Below are positions 18,457 through 29,884 of a DNA stretch of 64,000 bases, piece after piece. This DNA is from Litsea cubeba (Eukaryota > Streptophyta > Magnoliopsida > Laurales > Lauraceae), in contig CM022944.1 in the NCBI GenBank assembly GCA_012931725.1, forward strand, positions 68,341,578 through 68,405,577. The letters run 5' to 3'. Position 1 is the stretch's first letter; every line of letters starts with the position of its first letter. Position numbers and translations under genes: made by a program. The notes under the pieces are model-generated. The model made no database searches. It was given only the letters and a program-made list of their open reading frames with translations, and was not told where the DNA came from.

Positions 18457-20377
18457 TGTTAGGAATTTTGTGTATTGCAATTTGATGGATGCATTATCAT
18501 TTTAATCATCATTTGAATTTTCACATATGCATTGATTTTAAAATACTTGAAATCTTGATTTTCACATGCATTGTTTTAAATCTTTTTAGAATTCATGGTA
18601 CATGCATGTTTTGATTTTATACTTGGATGCAATTAGTTTTGAAAAGAATTTTTATGAATCAAGCAAGCCATTGTTTTAAAAGTTTGAAATCTTTTTGGCT
18701 TTTTATGTTTTATGTTTTTTTTTAGGCCTCTTAGTTTGATTTAAAACATGATTCCATGCTTGATTTGTTGGCCCAAAAGTCCCCAAATAAACATACTTTA
18801 AATATGCAAAATATAGGGATTTTGGTCCAGGGACCCGGTCGACCCACAGTGTGTTCAGTCGACCGACCCCATGCTTTCGGTCGATCGAAAACACAGCAGG
18901 TCGACGGAAAAAGATGGCCGTTGAGCTTTTGTCAAACGGTCATATTTTTGCCGTTGAGGGGCAGGTCGACCGGGGAAAGTGCAGGTCGACCGAGGACTCG
19001 CAGAAACCCATTTTTTGGGTATAAATATTAGTTCATTCCTTGAAAATTTGGAGGAACTTTTAGGCCCTCCTTGAGGTGATTTGAGGCCAAACAAATGGGA
19101 ATGAGCTAGGGAATTCTAAGGGTCATTAAGGAAAGCTAAAGCTTGGAATCAAAAGTTAAACCATCTAAGTAAGCTTGCTTTTCCTAATCATATATTTTCA
19201 TGCTTTGCTTTATTTATTGGTAAATATTTTCTACCATGCTAAACTATGATTTGTTGTGTCCTTAACATGTTTATGTTTTGAATTGATTCATTGTTTTGGA
19301 TACACCTCCATAATTCAAACCAAGTAGGACTCTAATTGGTATATCTATGTGAATCTTGTTTTGGAATCATCTTTGAAATCATATGTAACATGATTCCTAT
19401 ACTTGGTTGAATCTTTGGTTGTTGTTTTTCATAATAAGAAAATCTCTTTCAAATCTATCTTATGTTTTGGATTCAATAACTTTACAAATCATATGTATTT
19501 TGTTTTAAAGTTTCACAACTTGTTTAGCTTTGATTGGTATATCATTTTCAAGTTGTATTTTTAAATATATGAGATTTGACCCTTTATTTCAATCAAATCT
19601 ATTTGTATGTTTTACTCTTTCAAATGCTTTAAACATACATTAAGCTTCATTGTTAATTTGATTGAAATCCATATGCATCACATGTTTTGTTCTTTGATTT
19701 TCACAACTTGTTTAGAATACATAGGTATGTCTTTTACAAGTTACTTTTAGCATGTGATTAGCATTTCCTCAATCATAAATGTTTTGAGCTAAAACTTTCT
19801 AAAGCCTTTGGCATACATTTATGAGCTTTTATTTTCAAATTGATTGAGGACATCATGCATACACTTTGAGCATACATCTTTGCATTCATACAGTGTTTGT
19901 ATGAATTAGATTTTCACTTTTATATCCGCCTATTTAAGAGGCAATGTATTGAGCCAAAATTGTAATCTCCATCAAGTGTATTATAGACACTACTTAGAGA
20001 GATAACCAACCTTTTGGTTGAAGAGGTTATTGCTTAGCCTTGAAAAGCATATTGTAAGAGGTTATTGCTTAGCCTAGAAAAGCATAGTTGTAAAGGTTAT
20101 TGCTTAACCTATTGAAAAGCATACATAGTGAAAATCCGGTGGGGTGTGAGGAACACAAGCCGGTAGTGGATGTAGGCATTGAGGCCGAACCACTATAAAT
20201 GATTGTGTGATGGTGCATGATATGTGGTGATTGTGTTTATGTAAGCTTCCGCATTTTGGTTGTCAATCATCACTTGTGACTAGTTAATTTAAATAAGTTA
20301 AAATTGGTCATAATTGGTCACTAATTAGTACCTCACCCTATTCACCCCCCCTCTAGGGTAAGGATCCAGGACTTATA
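18457..20377 (+). mobile_element. Solo-LTR-like insertion (1.92 kb) in copia gag
   Basis: This 1921-bp stretch starts TGTTAGGAATTTTG and is flanked by TAATC at 18452-18456 and 20378-20382. It carries no coding frame, only a promoter-like part with GGTCGACC-type motifs (18836-18990) and a TATA box (GGGTATAAATATTAG, about 19017-19031). Near the end it has the tract TTCACCCCCCCTCTAGGGT, known from 3' regions of long SIRE-like copia LTRs. The right end (ACTTATA) is not a standard CA terminus, so the call as a solo LTR rather than another insertion is inferred. Confidence 0.65.
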
Positions 20378-20382
20378 TAATC

Positions 20383-21480
20383 CATCTTTTACTCTCTGGA
20401 ATAAGAAAGATCAGTACCTCTTAAGTTGGCTTAATGTCACCTTGTCAGAGGGTGTTCTCTCCACTGTTTTGGGTCTGAACATTGCTCGACAAGTTTGGAC
20501 CTCACTTGCGAGTCAATTTGCATCTCAATCCAGATCTCGCATTAGCCAACTCAAGAGAAAATTACAAAATCTAAAACAAGGGTCTCAAACATGCTCAGAA
20601 TATATTCAACAAGATAAGGTTTTAGCTGATAATTTTGCGGCAGTTGGGAAGCCAGTTGATGATGATGATTTCATCTCCTACATTACAAGTGTTCTTAATC
20701 CAGCATATAACCCATTCAATACCTCAGTTTCACTAGCTTCTAAAGGTAATCCCATCTCTTTTGATGACTTTCAAGCTGAACTCCTTATTTATGAGTTAAT
20801 GCTCGACAATCAAAATCAATCTCTTATCACTAAACATGGGAGTAGTGCATTATACTCTTCCAAATCAGAAAAGGATGACCCAAGTTTTTAGGCTCAAGCA
20901 AACAGAAAACAAATATGCCCCCTCATAACCAGCGTAGACGACCTAGTATTCCTCAGCCAAAGAACACAGCTGGTTTTGGCCACATTTCTCAATCCAATAC
21001 CGGTCGACCATCTTGCTAGATTGTGGTAAATTTGGCCACAATGCTCTTGACTGTTATCATCAGGTGGATTTTGCTTCAAGGTCGTCAACCACCTCAACAA
21101 CTTGCTGCGATGGTGGCACAGATCAATGCTTCATCATCACAACAAACATGGTACACTGACAGTGGTGCAATGAATCATATTACTACAAATCTAGGGAATC
21201 TCTCTCTGCAGTCAGAATATCTTGGCCATGACAATGTTACTGTAGGCAATGGAACAGGTTTTCAAATAGTGAATACAGGTTCAAGTACTATTATCACCCC
21301 ATCTTCTAATTTCAAACTAAATAACAAACTTCATCGTCTATTGCTTCTGCAAATTTATTATCTGTTCATAGATTTGCTACTGATAATAATTGCCATTTTA
21401 TATTTACATCCAATTGTTTTATTGTGAAGGACATGCAACATCAAGGGGAGGACACCTTTACAAGGGCCGAGTGGAGCCAG
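20383..21480 (+). pseudogene. Copia gag C-terminus and protease remnant, element F
   Basis: Coding resumes exactly in register with the part before 18456. The gag core reads LGLNIARQVWTSLASQFASQ and RISQLKRKLQNLKQGSQTC. A stop and frameshifts follow near 20890-21025. A broken zinc-knuckle/protease section then encodes QQTWYTDSGAMNHIT, the copia protease motif, with DSGA as active site. A trace of the pre-integrase region (HLYKGRVEP) is seen near 21450. Integrase, RT and RNase H are missing: the element is cut at about 21480 by the next repeat. Confidence 0.82.
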
Positions 21481-22912
21481 TGACCCTCTGGATGAGGTTC
21501 GCTCAAGCGAACTCCTTCAGAAAGTCATTTATGTGCAGTTTCGGGCTCCTCCTTTCTTCCTCTTGCAAACCCCTTTGAGCCACCATTCATTCACATAAAA
21601 GAGGGGCTTATAATCTCCCCAAAACCACAATTCATACTCCATTAACACATCCCACAAATCTTAACAAAATCCATCACATTCATCCCCATTTCACCAAAAG
21701 AAAACCCATCATAAATGAAATCCGAAACAACACATAAGGCAAGATTTAACCAACCAAAATGTATACATTTCTAAGAGATTAACAAGAGGGAAAAGACTCA
21801 TGTCAATATGCATATTTCGAAATCCATAGAAATCATAGCAAGAAGCAAGTATTAAATTATCAAAACCATTAATGAAGAGCAAGCTTTTCTCACAAAACAT
21901 GCTAGTAATCAAAACAATCCATTCATCCACTTGCCTTGGCCTCCAAACTAGCTAAGCAAGCTCCTAATACCACTCTCAAAGCCAAACCTACAAGCATACC
22001 AAAAGCCCCTAAAAACAAACCCATTTAGAGCCCTAAATGGTCAAACCATGAAAGAGAAAGATAGAGCTTGCAATAGGAGAGAAGAAGACTCTCTAGGGTT
22101 ATGAAAACACACATTTGGAAGAATGTGGGTGATTACTTACTTATAAGGTCTTCAAAAGAACAAAGTTAGCTCAAAGCGATCGAGTCCCAATGTGGTTGGA
22201 TTTCCTTCCCAATGGTATCAATAAAGAGATTTCATTGAGAGAAAGAAGATGATGACCTCCATTTTTCCATTTAGCAAGAGTTGGTAGTGGGTTGAAGATG
22301 CAAAAAGCAAGAAGAACAAGAAGAAAAACCCTAGAGTGGGTTACAGCCCTCTTTCCCCACATTTTGGAGCAAGAAGAGGGGGAAAGGGAAGTGGGTTCTC
22401 TTTATATACGAAGTGGAGATGGGTCTCACTACTAACAAGGTTTGTCGGGCTAAAAACATGGTTTTCCGGGCCTCAGATGAGTTCGACGAAGAAGGAGAAA
22501 TGTTTGTCGAAAAATCTAGTTTCCGAAAAGTATATATTTCAAGGGTTTTGGAGACATCGAAATTTGGGTCCAGATTTTTTGTAAAAGGACTGTTTTGCCC
22601 TCAAAGTTGGAAAAGTCGGGTTTCGAAGACTCGAACGGGGACGGAGTCAACACGAAAGTTATAGAGGTTAACGAGATAATTCAAACGGAGGTGAAACACG
22701 AATTTTTGGAATCGCGAATAATCCCCCACACTTACGCAAAGTCACAAAAGACCCTCAAAGAGTATCGTTAAATAAAAAGGGCTCTCAAAACTCCCCAAAG
22801 TTATTTCAAAGCTATTCTAATCTCGAACTTAAACAAAATATATTAATCTCACTTAAAGCTAACTCACGACTTAATTAGTGCTAATCGTGGTCACTCAAGT
22901 CGGGGTCTTACA
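21480..22912 (-). repeat. LTR of minus-strand gypsy (chromovirus-like) element
   Basis: On the minus strand the LTR begins TGTAAGACCCCGACTTG at 22912. This start is typical of Del/Tekay-like plant gypsy LTRs and close to that of the solo LTR at 32583-35783. The far end, against the copia fragment, could not be fixed and may be truncated. Confidence 0.6.
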
Positions 22913-23124
22913 TCCTCTACCCCTTAGGGCATTTGGTCCTCCAAATGAAAAAACAACTAACCTCAGGTAGTAGATGAGGATATTTCTTCTAGACTTGATC
23001 CCATAGTTCCCACGTTGCTTCCTCGGATCCATGATTTTCCCAAAGCACTTTCACCCAATGAATTGTTCAAGTCCTTAGCTCTTGTTCCTTGGTATCAATT
23101 ATATGAATAGGCTTCTCCACATAA
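22913..23124 (-). pseudogene. 3' end of gypsy pol next to its LTR
   Basis: Next to the LTR is a purine tract (minus TAAGGGGTAGAGGA). Beyond it are remnants of the polyprotein end: YVEKPIHIIDTKEQELRT, a stop, then TIHWVKVLWENHGSEEATWE. The VLW.NH..EEATWE motif is the usual C-terminal end of plant gypsy integrase/chromodomain regions. The element is cut at 23124, where an unrelated LTR fragment begins. Confidence 0.78.
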
Positions 23125-23876
23125 TCGCAGGGGTCTGCGACCCTGGGGGGGTTTTCCCCCTTTTTGGTCCCGTTTTTGCGTCCGTTTTTGCTCTTTTTTG
23201 ATTTTTTTTTTCTTCTGTACTTTTCTTTGACATTTTGATCATTTATTGGCCTGATTTCTTTGTAGGAAACCTGATGAGAATCCTTGCATTTTATTTTGCA
23301 AAGTTTCCAATTTCCTGAGAAAGCCGAAGACTTTGTCGCGCAGAGTTGCCGATTTCCCGTCAGAAGCTGAAACTGGGTCAAACGATGTCGGAATGACCTG
23401 AAATTTGGTGTGAAGCCTGCTGAGCAATAAATAAGACCAACCATAGGCTTTTGTTTGAGTTTTGAAGCCGTTTGGGGTCCTATCACCTGTAGACTTGCTT
23501 TTTGTCGCGATGAAGATGTCGCGGTTTGATGTGCGGTCAACCGATGTCCGATTGACTTGAAATTTGACAGGGAACCTATTGGAGTCATTTTAAGATGATC
23601 CATAGGTTCTGTCTTGGAAACCATGGTCCCGGAGAGCTTTACCACCGAGAGGCTTGATTTGGCTGTCGGAGAAGCGAAGTTAGGCCAAATGATCTTGAAA
23701 TGGCTTGAAACTTCTTGTGTACTCCTCTTTTGGCTGTCTGGATGAATCTTGCAGTTTTTGTTTGATTCTGACAAGATTTGATTTTTGGAAGCAGCATTGC
23801 CTATTTATGGCAGGTTGCGACTTCATGTAGCTCTTTGGATCTTGAAAAGGCAAAGTGACATTTTTTGGTGTCAACA
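23125..23876 (-). repeat. LTR fragment identical to part of element D LTR
   Basis: These 752 bases match 44206-44957, with the same length and no difference I can see by reading. The right end GGTGTCAACA is the true LTR terminus (TGTTGACACC on the minus strand). The left end is a break inside a hairpin-forming tract (TCGCAGGGGTCTGCGA). A long minus-strand frame crosses it in both copies but has no family resemblance and is probably chance. Confidence 0.85.
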
Positions 23877-24029
23877 AACACCAAACATAACAATACGATC
23901 ATGAAAAACAACAGAATTCAGCCAAGAGAAAGCAAAATCCAGTAAAAATGGAAGTACCCCAGATGAGAATTCAAGGAAACAATGGCAAAAAAAAAGAGCA
24001 TGTAAAAAGAGAGAAAAGAAGGCAATTAC
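23877..24029 (-). other. Intron remnant of disrupted host gene
   Basis: AT-rich sequence following (minus strand) the likely donor GGTAATTG at 24030-24023. It is cut at 23876 by the LTR fragment, so the downstream exons of the gene are not here. Confidence 0.4.
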
Positions 24030-24061
24030 CGACCGAGAATATTAGCGGCCTCTGCAATGGG
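24030..24061 (-). pseudogene. Second half of disrupted host exon (RWP-RK-like)
   Basis: This is the continuation of the exon at 25944-26038, separated by hAT copy 2. It encodes the end of SMPIAEAANILG and then reaches a GT donor. Bases 24054-24061 (GCAATGGG) are the target-site copy. Read across the insertion, the exon has no frame break other than the element itself. Confidence 0.5.
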
Positions 24062-25943
24062 CAGGGGCGGATGAAGGGGGGGGCCCGGGTGGGCTGCAGC
24101 CCACCCAAGATTTGGGCCCCAAAAAAAAAATCTAATTTCCAAAAAAAAAAAAATCCAGTTTCCCAAAAAAAAAATTGTCACTATTACTTTCACAACTTGT
24201 AGTCTTAGCTTGTAAGCATGGGTTTAAATCCTGTTATTTCTTCTCTAATAAAATATCAGAGGAATTACCCTACCATTGTTGCAGCAGACAGTAATTCTCA
24301 TAGCTTTGATAAAACTTCATTGTGAGCTGAAAATGAAAAGAAAAGAAATAAAAAAAATTAGGAAAAAAAAAGTAAAACCGGTCGTCTTATGTATAATGTA
24401 TTGTATATTGATGATTATTTACTATCTTAGGTTATAATGTCGCATCATCAAGCGCTCAAAAAATCAATAACTCTTCTATCGTTCTATAAGAGAAAAGATG
24501 ATAAATCTGAAAGTGGCAAAACTTCCACATCTATTCCTGATATTTCAAAGCTTGATGAGGATGAGCGACGTCCTACCAAAGTTCAAGTTGTTGAAATTGA
24601 AGGAGTTGAACCTTCTTCTCGAGTCCAAAGAGTCGTAGTTGCACATTCTTCCAAAGCTCAAGAAGTTGCACCTGTGGAAGTTGATGTCACTTTTTCATTT
24701 GAATGTGATCCGGGTAAACGCATTGCTATATATGAATACCCGCTTAACAAACATGATGAAGTTCGGGTAGCTTATCTTAGAATGGGACCTTGTCGACCTA
24801 CTCATGAGAAAGAAAAAGATTATCCGGTGACCATATTTGGAAAACAAGGCCGACGGTTCAATACTAATTGGTACAAACTATTCCATTGGCTAGAATATTC
24901 ACTCCACAAGGATAGAGCATATTGTTTTTATTGCTTTCTCTTTGAAACAAATCCTCCGAAGCATCCGGTATTTACCATTGATGGGTTTCAGAATTGGAAG
25001 AAGGTTAACAATAGGAAGAAGTGTCCTTTTTTGAAACATGAAGGTGGTCTTTGTTCTCCACATAGGTCGGTGACAATGTATTGTGAGAATCTAATGAAAC
25101 CTTCTCGACATATAGATAGTGTTTTCAATACACTTTCTAAAGAAGCAATTGCAAATAATCAGTTGCTTTTCCGAAATGTTATTCAATGTATTCGGATGCT
25201 TGCATTACAAGGGTTTCCTTTTAGAGGACATGATGAATCGAAGAAATCAAAGAATTGTGGAAACTTCATTGCAATGTTCGAGTTTTCGAAAATGTTGAAC
25301 AAGAAAGTTGCCGAAATAGTAGGTGATTGTCCAAGAAATGCCAAGTATACCTCACATGGTATTCAGAAAACACTTTTGCATATATTTGCCGAAAATGTGA
25401 GAAAGAAAATACGCGAAGATGTTGGTGATGCAAAGTTTTGTATCCTTGTGGATGAAGCACAAGATAATTCACATAGAGAACAAATGTCCATTATTCTACG
25501 ATTTGTTGATCGTGGTGGTTTTGTTAAAGAAAAGTTTTTGCTATTGTTGGTGTTGAAGACACTTCTCGCGGATTGCATGGTTATTTACATCGAAAGAGAG
25601 TTTGCTAATGAAGTCGACATAGAGTTGGTAATAGATGAATTTGATAAGAAGCCACGCAAGTCAAGATTTCACTAGTGTGATGTTTTTTAACTTTTGTTTG
25701 TCTTTTGTCATACTTGTCAAGATCAATTGTGAAGACATTTTTTTATTGATTTTGAGTAGTATAATAAAAATGATCACTCTTTTGGTATGATGCTTGTAGA
25801 AAATGAATTATGAAGATAGTACATAGATAGTTTTTGGTGAACATTGTTGTTATTTTTATAATTTTTGGTGAGACATTGTTGTTATTTTTTTAGTGTAACT
25901 TAAGTGCAGCCCCCCCAGATTAGAAATCCTGAATCCGCCCCTG
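24062..25943 (+). mobile_element. hAT transposon, copy 2 (deletion derivative)
   Basis: A 1882-bp element with the same terminal repeats (CAGGGGCGGAT) as copy 1 and its own 8-bp target duplication, GCAATGGG, at 24054-24061 and 25944-25951. Against copy 1 I see one silent change in the gene, a one-base indel near 25710 and small shifts in A-runs. The identical total length and near identity indicate very recent movement of both from a common source. Confidence 0.94.
24437..25675 (+). CDS. hAT transposase N-terminal part, copy 2
   Basis: A 412-residue frame with the same translation as copy 1. The order is a Lys/Ser-rich N-terminus, the TTF-type zinc-finger region, then the DUF4371-like segment ending shortly after the ILVDEAQDNS motif (Asp at about residue 339). 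The lack of any stop or amino-acid change between the copies reflects recency. The C-terminal catalytic and dimerisation parts are missing in both, so they presumably moved with a transposase supplied from elsewhere. Confidence 0.88.
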   Translation: MSHHQALKKSITLLSFYKRKDDKSESGKTSTSIPDISKLDEDERRPTKVQVVEIEGVEPSSRVQRVVVAHSSKAQEVAPVEVDVTFSFECDPGKRIAIYEYPLNKHDEVRVAYLRMGPCRPTHEKEKDYPVTIFGKQGRRFNTNWYKLFHWLEYSLHKDRAYCFYCFLFETNPPKHPVFTIDGFQNWKKVNNRKKCPFLKHEGGLCSPHRSVTMYCENLMKPSRHIDSVFNTLSKEAIANNQLLFRNVIQCIRMLALQGFPFRGHDESKKSKNCGNFIAMFEFSKMLNKKVAEIVGDCPRNAKYTSHGIQKTLLHIFAENVRKKIREDVGDAKFCILVDEAQDNSHREQMSIILRFVDRGGFVKEKFLLLLVLKTLLADCMVIYIEREFANEVDIELVIDEFDKKPRKSRFH

Positions 25944-26038
25944 GCAATGGGCATAGAGAAAAGCTTGGCGACTTCATTGAAGGAAAGGGAGTCATTGAGT
26001 GCTACGCTTCCTTCATCGCCCTTATCTGTTTCTGACAT
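25944..26038 (-). pseudogene. First coding exon of a host gene, possibly RWP-RK family
   Basis: The minus strand starts with ATG at 26036-26038 and reads MSETDKGDEGSVALND, then SLSFNEVAKLFSMPIAEAA across the hAT insertion. The FNEV..LF.MPI.EAA..LG pattern resembles the start of the RWP-RK DNA-binding domain of plant nitrogen and egg-cell regulators. The diagnostic RWPYRK part would be in the next exon, which is missing, so this is only a suggestion. The hAT insertion at codon 32 and the LTR fragment at 23876 destroy the gene. Confidence 0.42.
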
Positions 26039-27840
26039 CTATAAGATTCAAATTCCAGCGGACAACATAGACAAAAATACACAAGTGAGTGAGTGAGATG
26101 ATATCCTCCGATCCTATGTTCGAATTTTTGACGGGCGCAATGCATGCACTGGAAAGGGCTCTCCTGTCCACTGTATTTTGTGTATTGCGGCTGCATTCCC
26201 ACTTGTGGTGTAATTTATTTTTTACGAGCTGTTTAGTGCTCTGGTGGAGTATGGGGGTCTATAGGCATGCATAGGTAGGACCAGTGGAAACCAGAATCTT
26301 TCGCATTTGAGGTAAAAAAAATTGTTTTCTGGGTCGCAAGGAAAACCATGTTTGCCAAAGTGTGAGGAAATGGTTGAAGTAAGGAAAACCAATTGCCAAA
26401 GACAAAGTCTACCTGGACACCCTGGTATCCAGGGTGTCGGTCCAAAGACCGAGCCCCAGCAGGGCTTATTCCCAAAACACCCTCATGGAGGGGCCTGGCC
26501 CGGGCTGAGGAATATTCAGGACTGGCCTGACTTCTAACTATTAGTCCAAGCCTGGCCCACTTGAAAATGTTGAAGACCGTACCCAGCCCAAGTTAGAGTT
26601 AAAGAATAAATAAATTGGCCAGAAGTACTCAAACACCCCCATTGGACCCCGAAAGAATCGCTCCCATGGATTTGTGTTGTTCCTATAGTCAAGACAGTAT
26701 TTTTGGAATGACTATTTGTTAAAATTTGTCGGGTGTGGGGCCCTACAGCAAGATTGGAGCCTTTCGTCCTCTTTAAAAGGCTTAGTATGGTTAGAGGGTC
26801 GAATTTCAGTTGTTAATTCATCATAGATAGATGTTGAATTATTTGTGAAAAAATTCAGAACGTTAAATGACTGTTTTTTTAACTTTTTTTAGGGCCCATT
26901 TGTATGATCCAAATCATTGATCTTCTTTTCTTTGGAAGGTTGAAAATAACTAAGAGACCAAACTTAAGCTCTTGATTCATCATTGATCGTTAGATTAAAA
27001 ACAAAAAAAAAAAAACTCATGACTGTTGATGTGCTGTAGTGGGATGCAAGCTTCATACAGGCAGTCCTTTTTTTATTTTATTTTTTCCTTCTTGTGGGCC
27101 TCATAAATCATGATCTAAAATGTTCATCATCTCTGAAAGGCCTATGGTGTAGATGGTAGGACTTTGTTGTGAAGGCTGAACTTTAGTTCTTAATTTATTA
27201 TGGATTGTGAGAGATTTGCGAAAAATATAAAGCCGTTGGATGCTCTATGATGTAGATGGTAGTAGGACTTTGTTGTCTATGCCAATGATGGATTGCAATT
27301 CTTCTTTTTTTTTTCCTAAAAACCCTAAATAAGGATAGCTTAATTCCAAGAGAATGAAGAAATCATCTGGATAGAGGGTTCTTCTCCCTAAAATGAGGAT
27401 GGTTAAGGATGATCAACTAATGAGGTCACTAGACCGGCCCACTTATAAATAAAATAATTCTAGAACGAGTCTTTCCTTATAGTCTATCTAAGATTTCACT
27501 TAAATGTTCCATAGCTAGAATAATAACTTTTAGAACATGTAGGTAGAATATTATTAAAAAAATAAAATCAATTTGTAGAGATCAGTTTGGGGTTTATATT
27601 ATATTGGAGTGAAATTTCTTTCAGGAAAATCGGCAATTCTTTTGTGGCTCAATACTAATTTCAAGGCCCATGACCTTATCTACACGGTAAAGATAGAGAA
27701 AATAGGAAAAAATATAGAATCATTAAAGAGTTCCAATAAAGTGGGTCCATTTATGAAACATTTAAATCATTGAAAGAGTTCCAATAAACTTATTTCGTGT
27801 CTGACCAACTTTTATGGTACTCAGGTCAAGATTTCCTCAT
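26039..27840. other. Unassigned AT-rich region
   Basis: It probably begins with the upstream region of the disrupted host gene. It holds a perfect 10-bp inverted repeat with a 3-base loop at 26416-26438 and two related blocks, near 27135-27170 and 27245-27275, that share GTAGATGGTAGGACTTTGTTGT-like sequence. No coding signal was recognised. Confidence 0.35.
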
Positions 27841-28313
27841 CCCCTAGGAGGAGCCGAAGGAGGCGGCTGTAGAGCCGCAACGCGTAGGAGAATGGCAGAC
27901 TGATGATGTCGTTTAGACATTTGGTCAAGCCTTGAGATAGTAGACATTTTGGGATAGTGACCGACTCATCTTGGGAATTCTTTTGGCTGTACTGGCCTTT
28001 GTTGGCCTTTATTTTTGGGGAATCACTCTGACATCATGTTGTATACCCTTGTGTTATCAGTTTTGTATGATGGAATGAATTGGCAAACTTAGTTTGCTAC
28101 AAGCTTCCACATCCTGATTGTGACTGAATTTTTTATGTGTGATATCCTCACCGCGAAAACCTATGGGAAATCACGTACATGGACGTTGTATCTCTCCGTC
28201 ATCCGTGTACTTAATAGCCAAATAAATAAATAAATGCACTTGGCAGCATTATCGTCGCCCGATCCCAGATTAGGAACGGCCTTTGTTCGCGAACCCGGTC
28301 CGAGGTCGTGACA
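27840..28313 (+). repeat. 5' LTR (right part) of gypsy element C
   Basis: The LTR ends ...CGAGGTCGTGACA at 28313, immediately before a PBS. The left limit is a guess, because no 3' LTR exists in the window for comparison. The sequence style (CTTGAGATAGTAGACATTTTGG... TTTGTATGATGG) fits chromovirus-like LTRs. Confidence 0.5.
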
Positions 28314-28316
28314 GGC

Positions 28317-28328
28317 TGGTATCAGAGC
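28317..28328 (+). other. Primer-binding site of element C
   Basis: TGGTATCAGAGC, complementary to the initiator tRNA-Met 3' end, four bases after the LTR end. Confidence 0.85.
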
Positions 28329-28473
28329 GAGATATGTTTCAGACAATTAAAAGAAACTAGAAATCCTAAGTACATGGCGAGGATTCATTAGACTTCCGTT
28401 AGTTAGAACCGTGTGAGCAATGTATAACCCTCTACTTGATTTTGTATGTGCTAACACCTTGTTTTGCTGCAAT

Positions 28474-29880
28474 ATGCCACCTCGTAAGAGACCCGCAAAC
28501 GGCAATCCCATGGCAAGCAATAGCGAACACACAAGGCCACTTGAGGAAAATACACTTGATCCCACTATGCAGAATCAGTTTCAGCAGATGATGCAGACTC
28601 TACTTGATCAGCAGCGTCAAGCAAATGAGAATCAGGCAAGGCTGCAAGCACAGACAAATGAGAATCAGGCTAGGCTGTAAGAACAGGCAAATGAGAATCA
28701 GGCTATGCAGCAAAAACAAATGGCCAAAAAGGATGAAGATCATGCAAGAGAAATGCAACAAGTGCAGAGGCAGTTGTTGGAAGTGTTAGAAAGGAGGCCT
28801 AAACCGGTCCAGCTCAACCATCGGGCACTCAAATTGTCATCAACAACAGGGAGAATGATCCCAATGCACTATTTGAACGTTTCCGGAAGCGAGAACCAAA
28901 AGAATTCACTGGCCAAGAAGACCCACTGGCTGCAGATGATTGGCTAGAGCACATAAAAAATATTTATAAAGTGTTCTGATGCACAAGACGTCTGCAAGTG
29001 GCTCTAGCAGTTTCTATGTTCACAGGCTTAGCTGATATTTGGTGGAAGACAATCAAGGCAGATTATAGGACTGTGGCAGATGCTGAAGCTTGGGATAACT
29101 TCAAGAAATAGTTTGGTGACAAGTATGTATCTACACATGTCAAGAGGCCGAAGGCAATTGAGTTCCAGCAACTCGTGCAAGGAAACATGACGCTCCTTGA
29201 GTACCTCACTAAGTTCGAGAGGTTGTCCAGATATGCTCTGGAATTGATAGATATCGTGGAGAAGAAGATAGCCAAGTTCCTTGGGGGACTTAACCTGATC
29301 ATAGAGAGGGATGCCACGGGGGTTGTACTACCTACAACCTTTGAAGAGGCTGTCAAAAGAGCATATAAGCTCGAGAATTTGAACAATAAGATTCTCCGAA
29401 CTCAGGGAAATAACCAATCTCACCAGCTGAATCACCAAGAAGGAACCAGTAAAACAAGAGGCAGAGGCAAGATCAGAATGTTCAGAATCAAGTGGTTTGC
29501 ATCCATTGTGGCAAGAACCATGACGTTTCTCAGTGTCGTGCAGTAACGGGGGCATGCTTCAGGTGTGGTTCGATGAACCATCAGCTTAAGGATTGCTCAA
29601 GGCTCAATGGGCAAGGTAACAAGTAGAATCAGCAACAACAAGCAGCACAGCATCCAGCACCACCTCAGAATGCACCGGTTGTTCAGAATTAGGCAAGGTC
29701 ACCTCGGCAACAAGCACCACAGCTACAGTATAGACCCCAGCAGCAAGGACAGAATCATAATCAACGTCCTCCACAATAGAATAATAATGCACCATAAAGC
29801 AGGCAGCAGCAAGCTCAAAATAGGTCACAGCAGTGAGGGCAAATATATGCAGTCAATCGGGCTGATGCAGAGGCTATAGG
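28474..29880 (+). pseudogene. Gag of gypsy element C
   Basis: The ATG at 28474 starts MPPRKRPANGNPMAS, followed by a Gln-rich repeat region (NENQARLQAQ). The Retrotrans_gag core follows (EFTGQEDPLAADDWLEHI, GLADIWWKTIKADYR, FGDKYVS, QGNMTLLEYLTKFERLSRYA). Two CCHC knuckles, CIHCGKNHDVSQC and CFRCGSMNHQLKDC, lie at about 29498-29596 in a shifted frame. Several stops and frameshifts break it. Gag is the particle and RNA-binding protein. The knuckle pair and the following protease frame fit a plant chromovirus-like gypsy element. Confidence 0.85.
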
Positions 29881-29884
29881 CAAC

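Noticed and set aside
23067..23774. A 235-residue minus-strand frame, repeated as 44058-44855
   Set aside because: It lies in LTR U3 sequence, its first residues come from different flanks in the two copies, and no domain is recognisable. The identical translation follows from the identical DNA.
28317..28328. TGGTATCAGAGC motifs as tRNA gene fragments
   Set aside because: Each sits directly after an LTR end and is only a primer-binding site; no cloverleaf can be formed around it.
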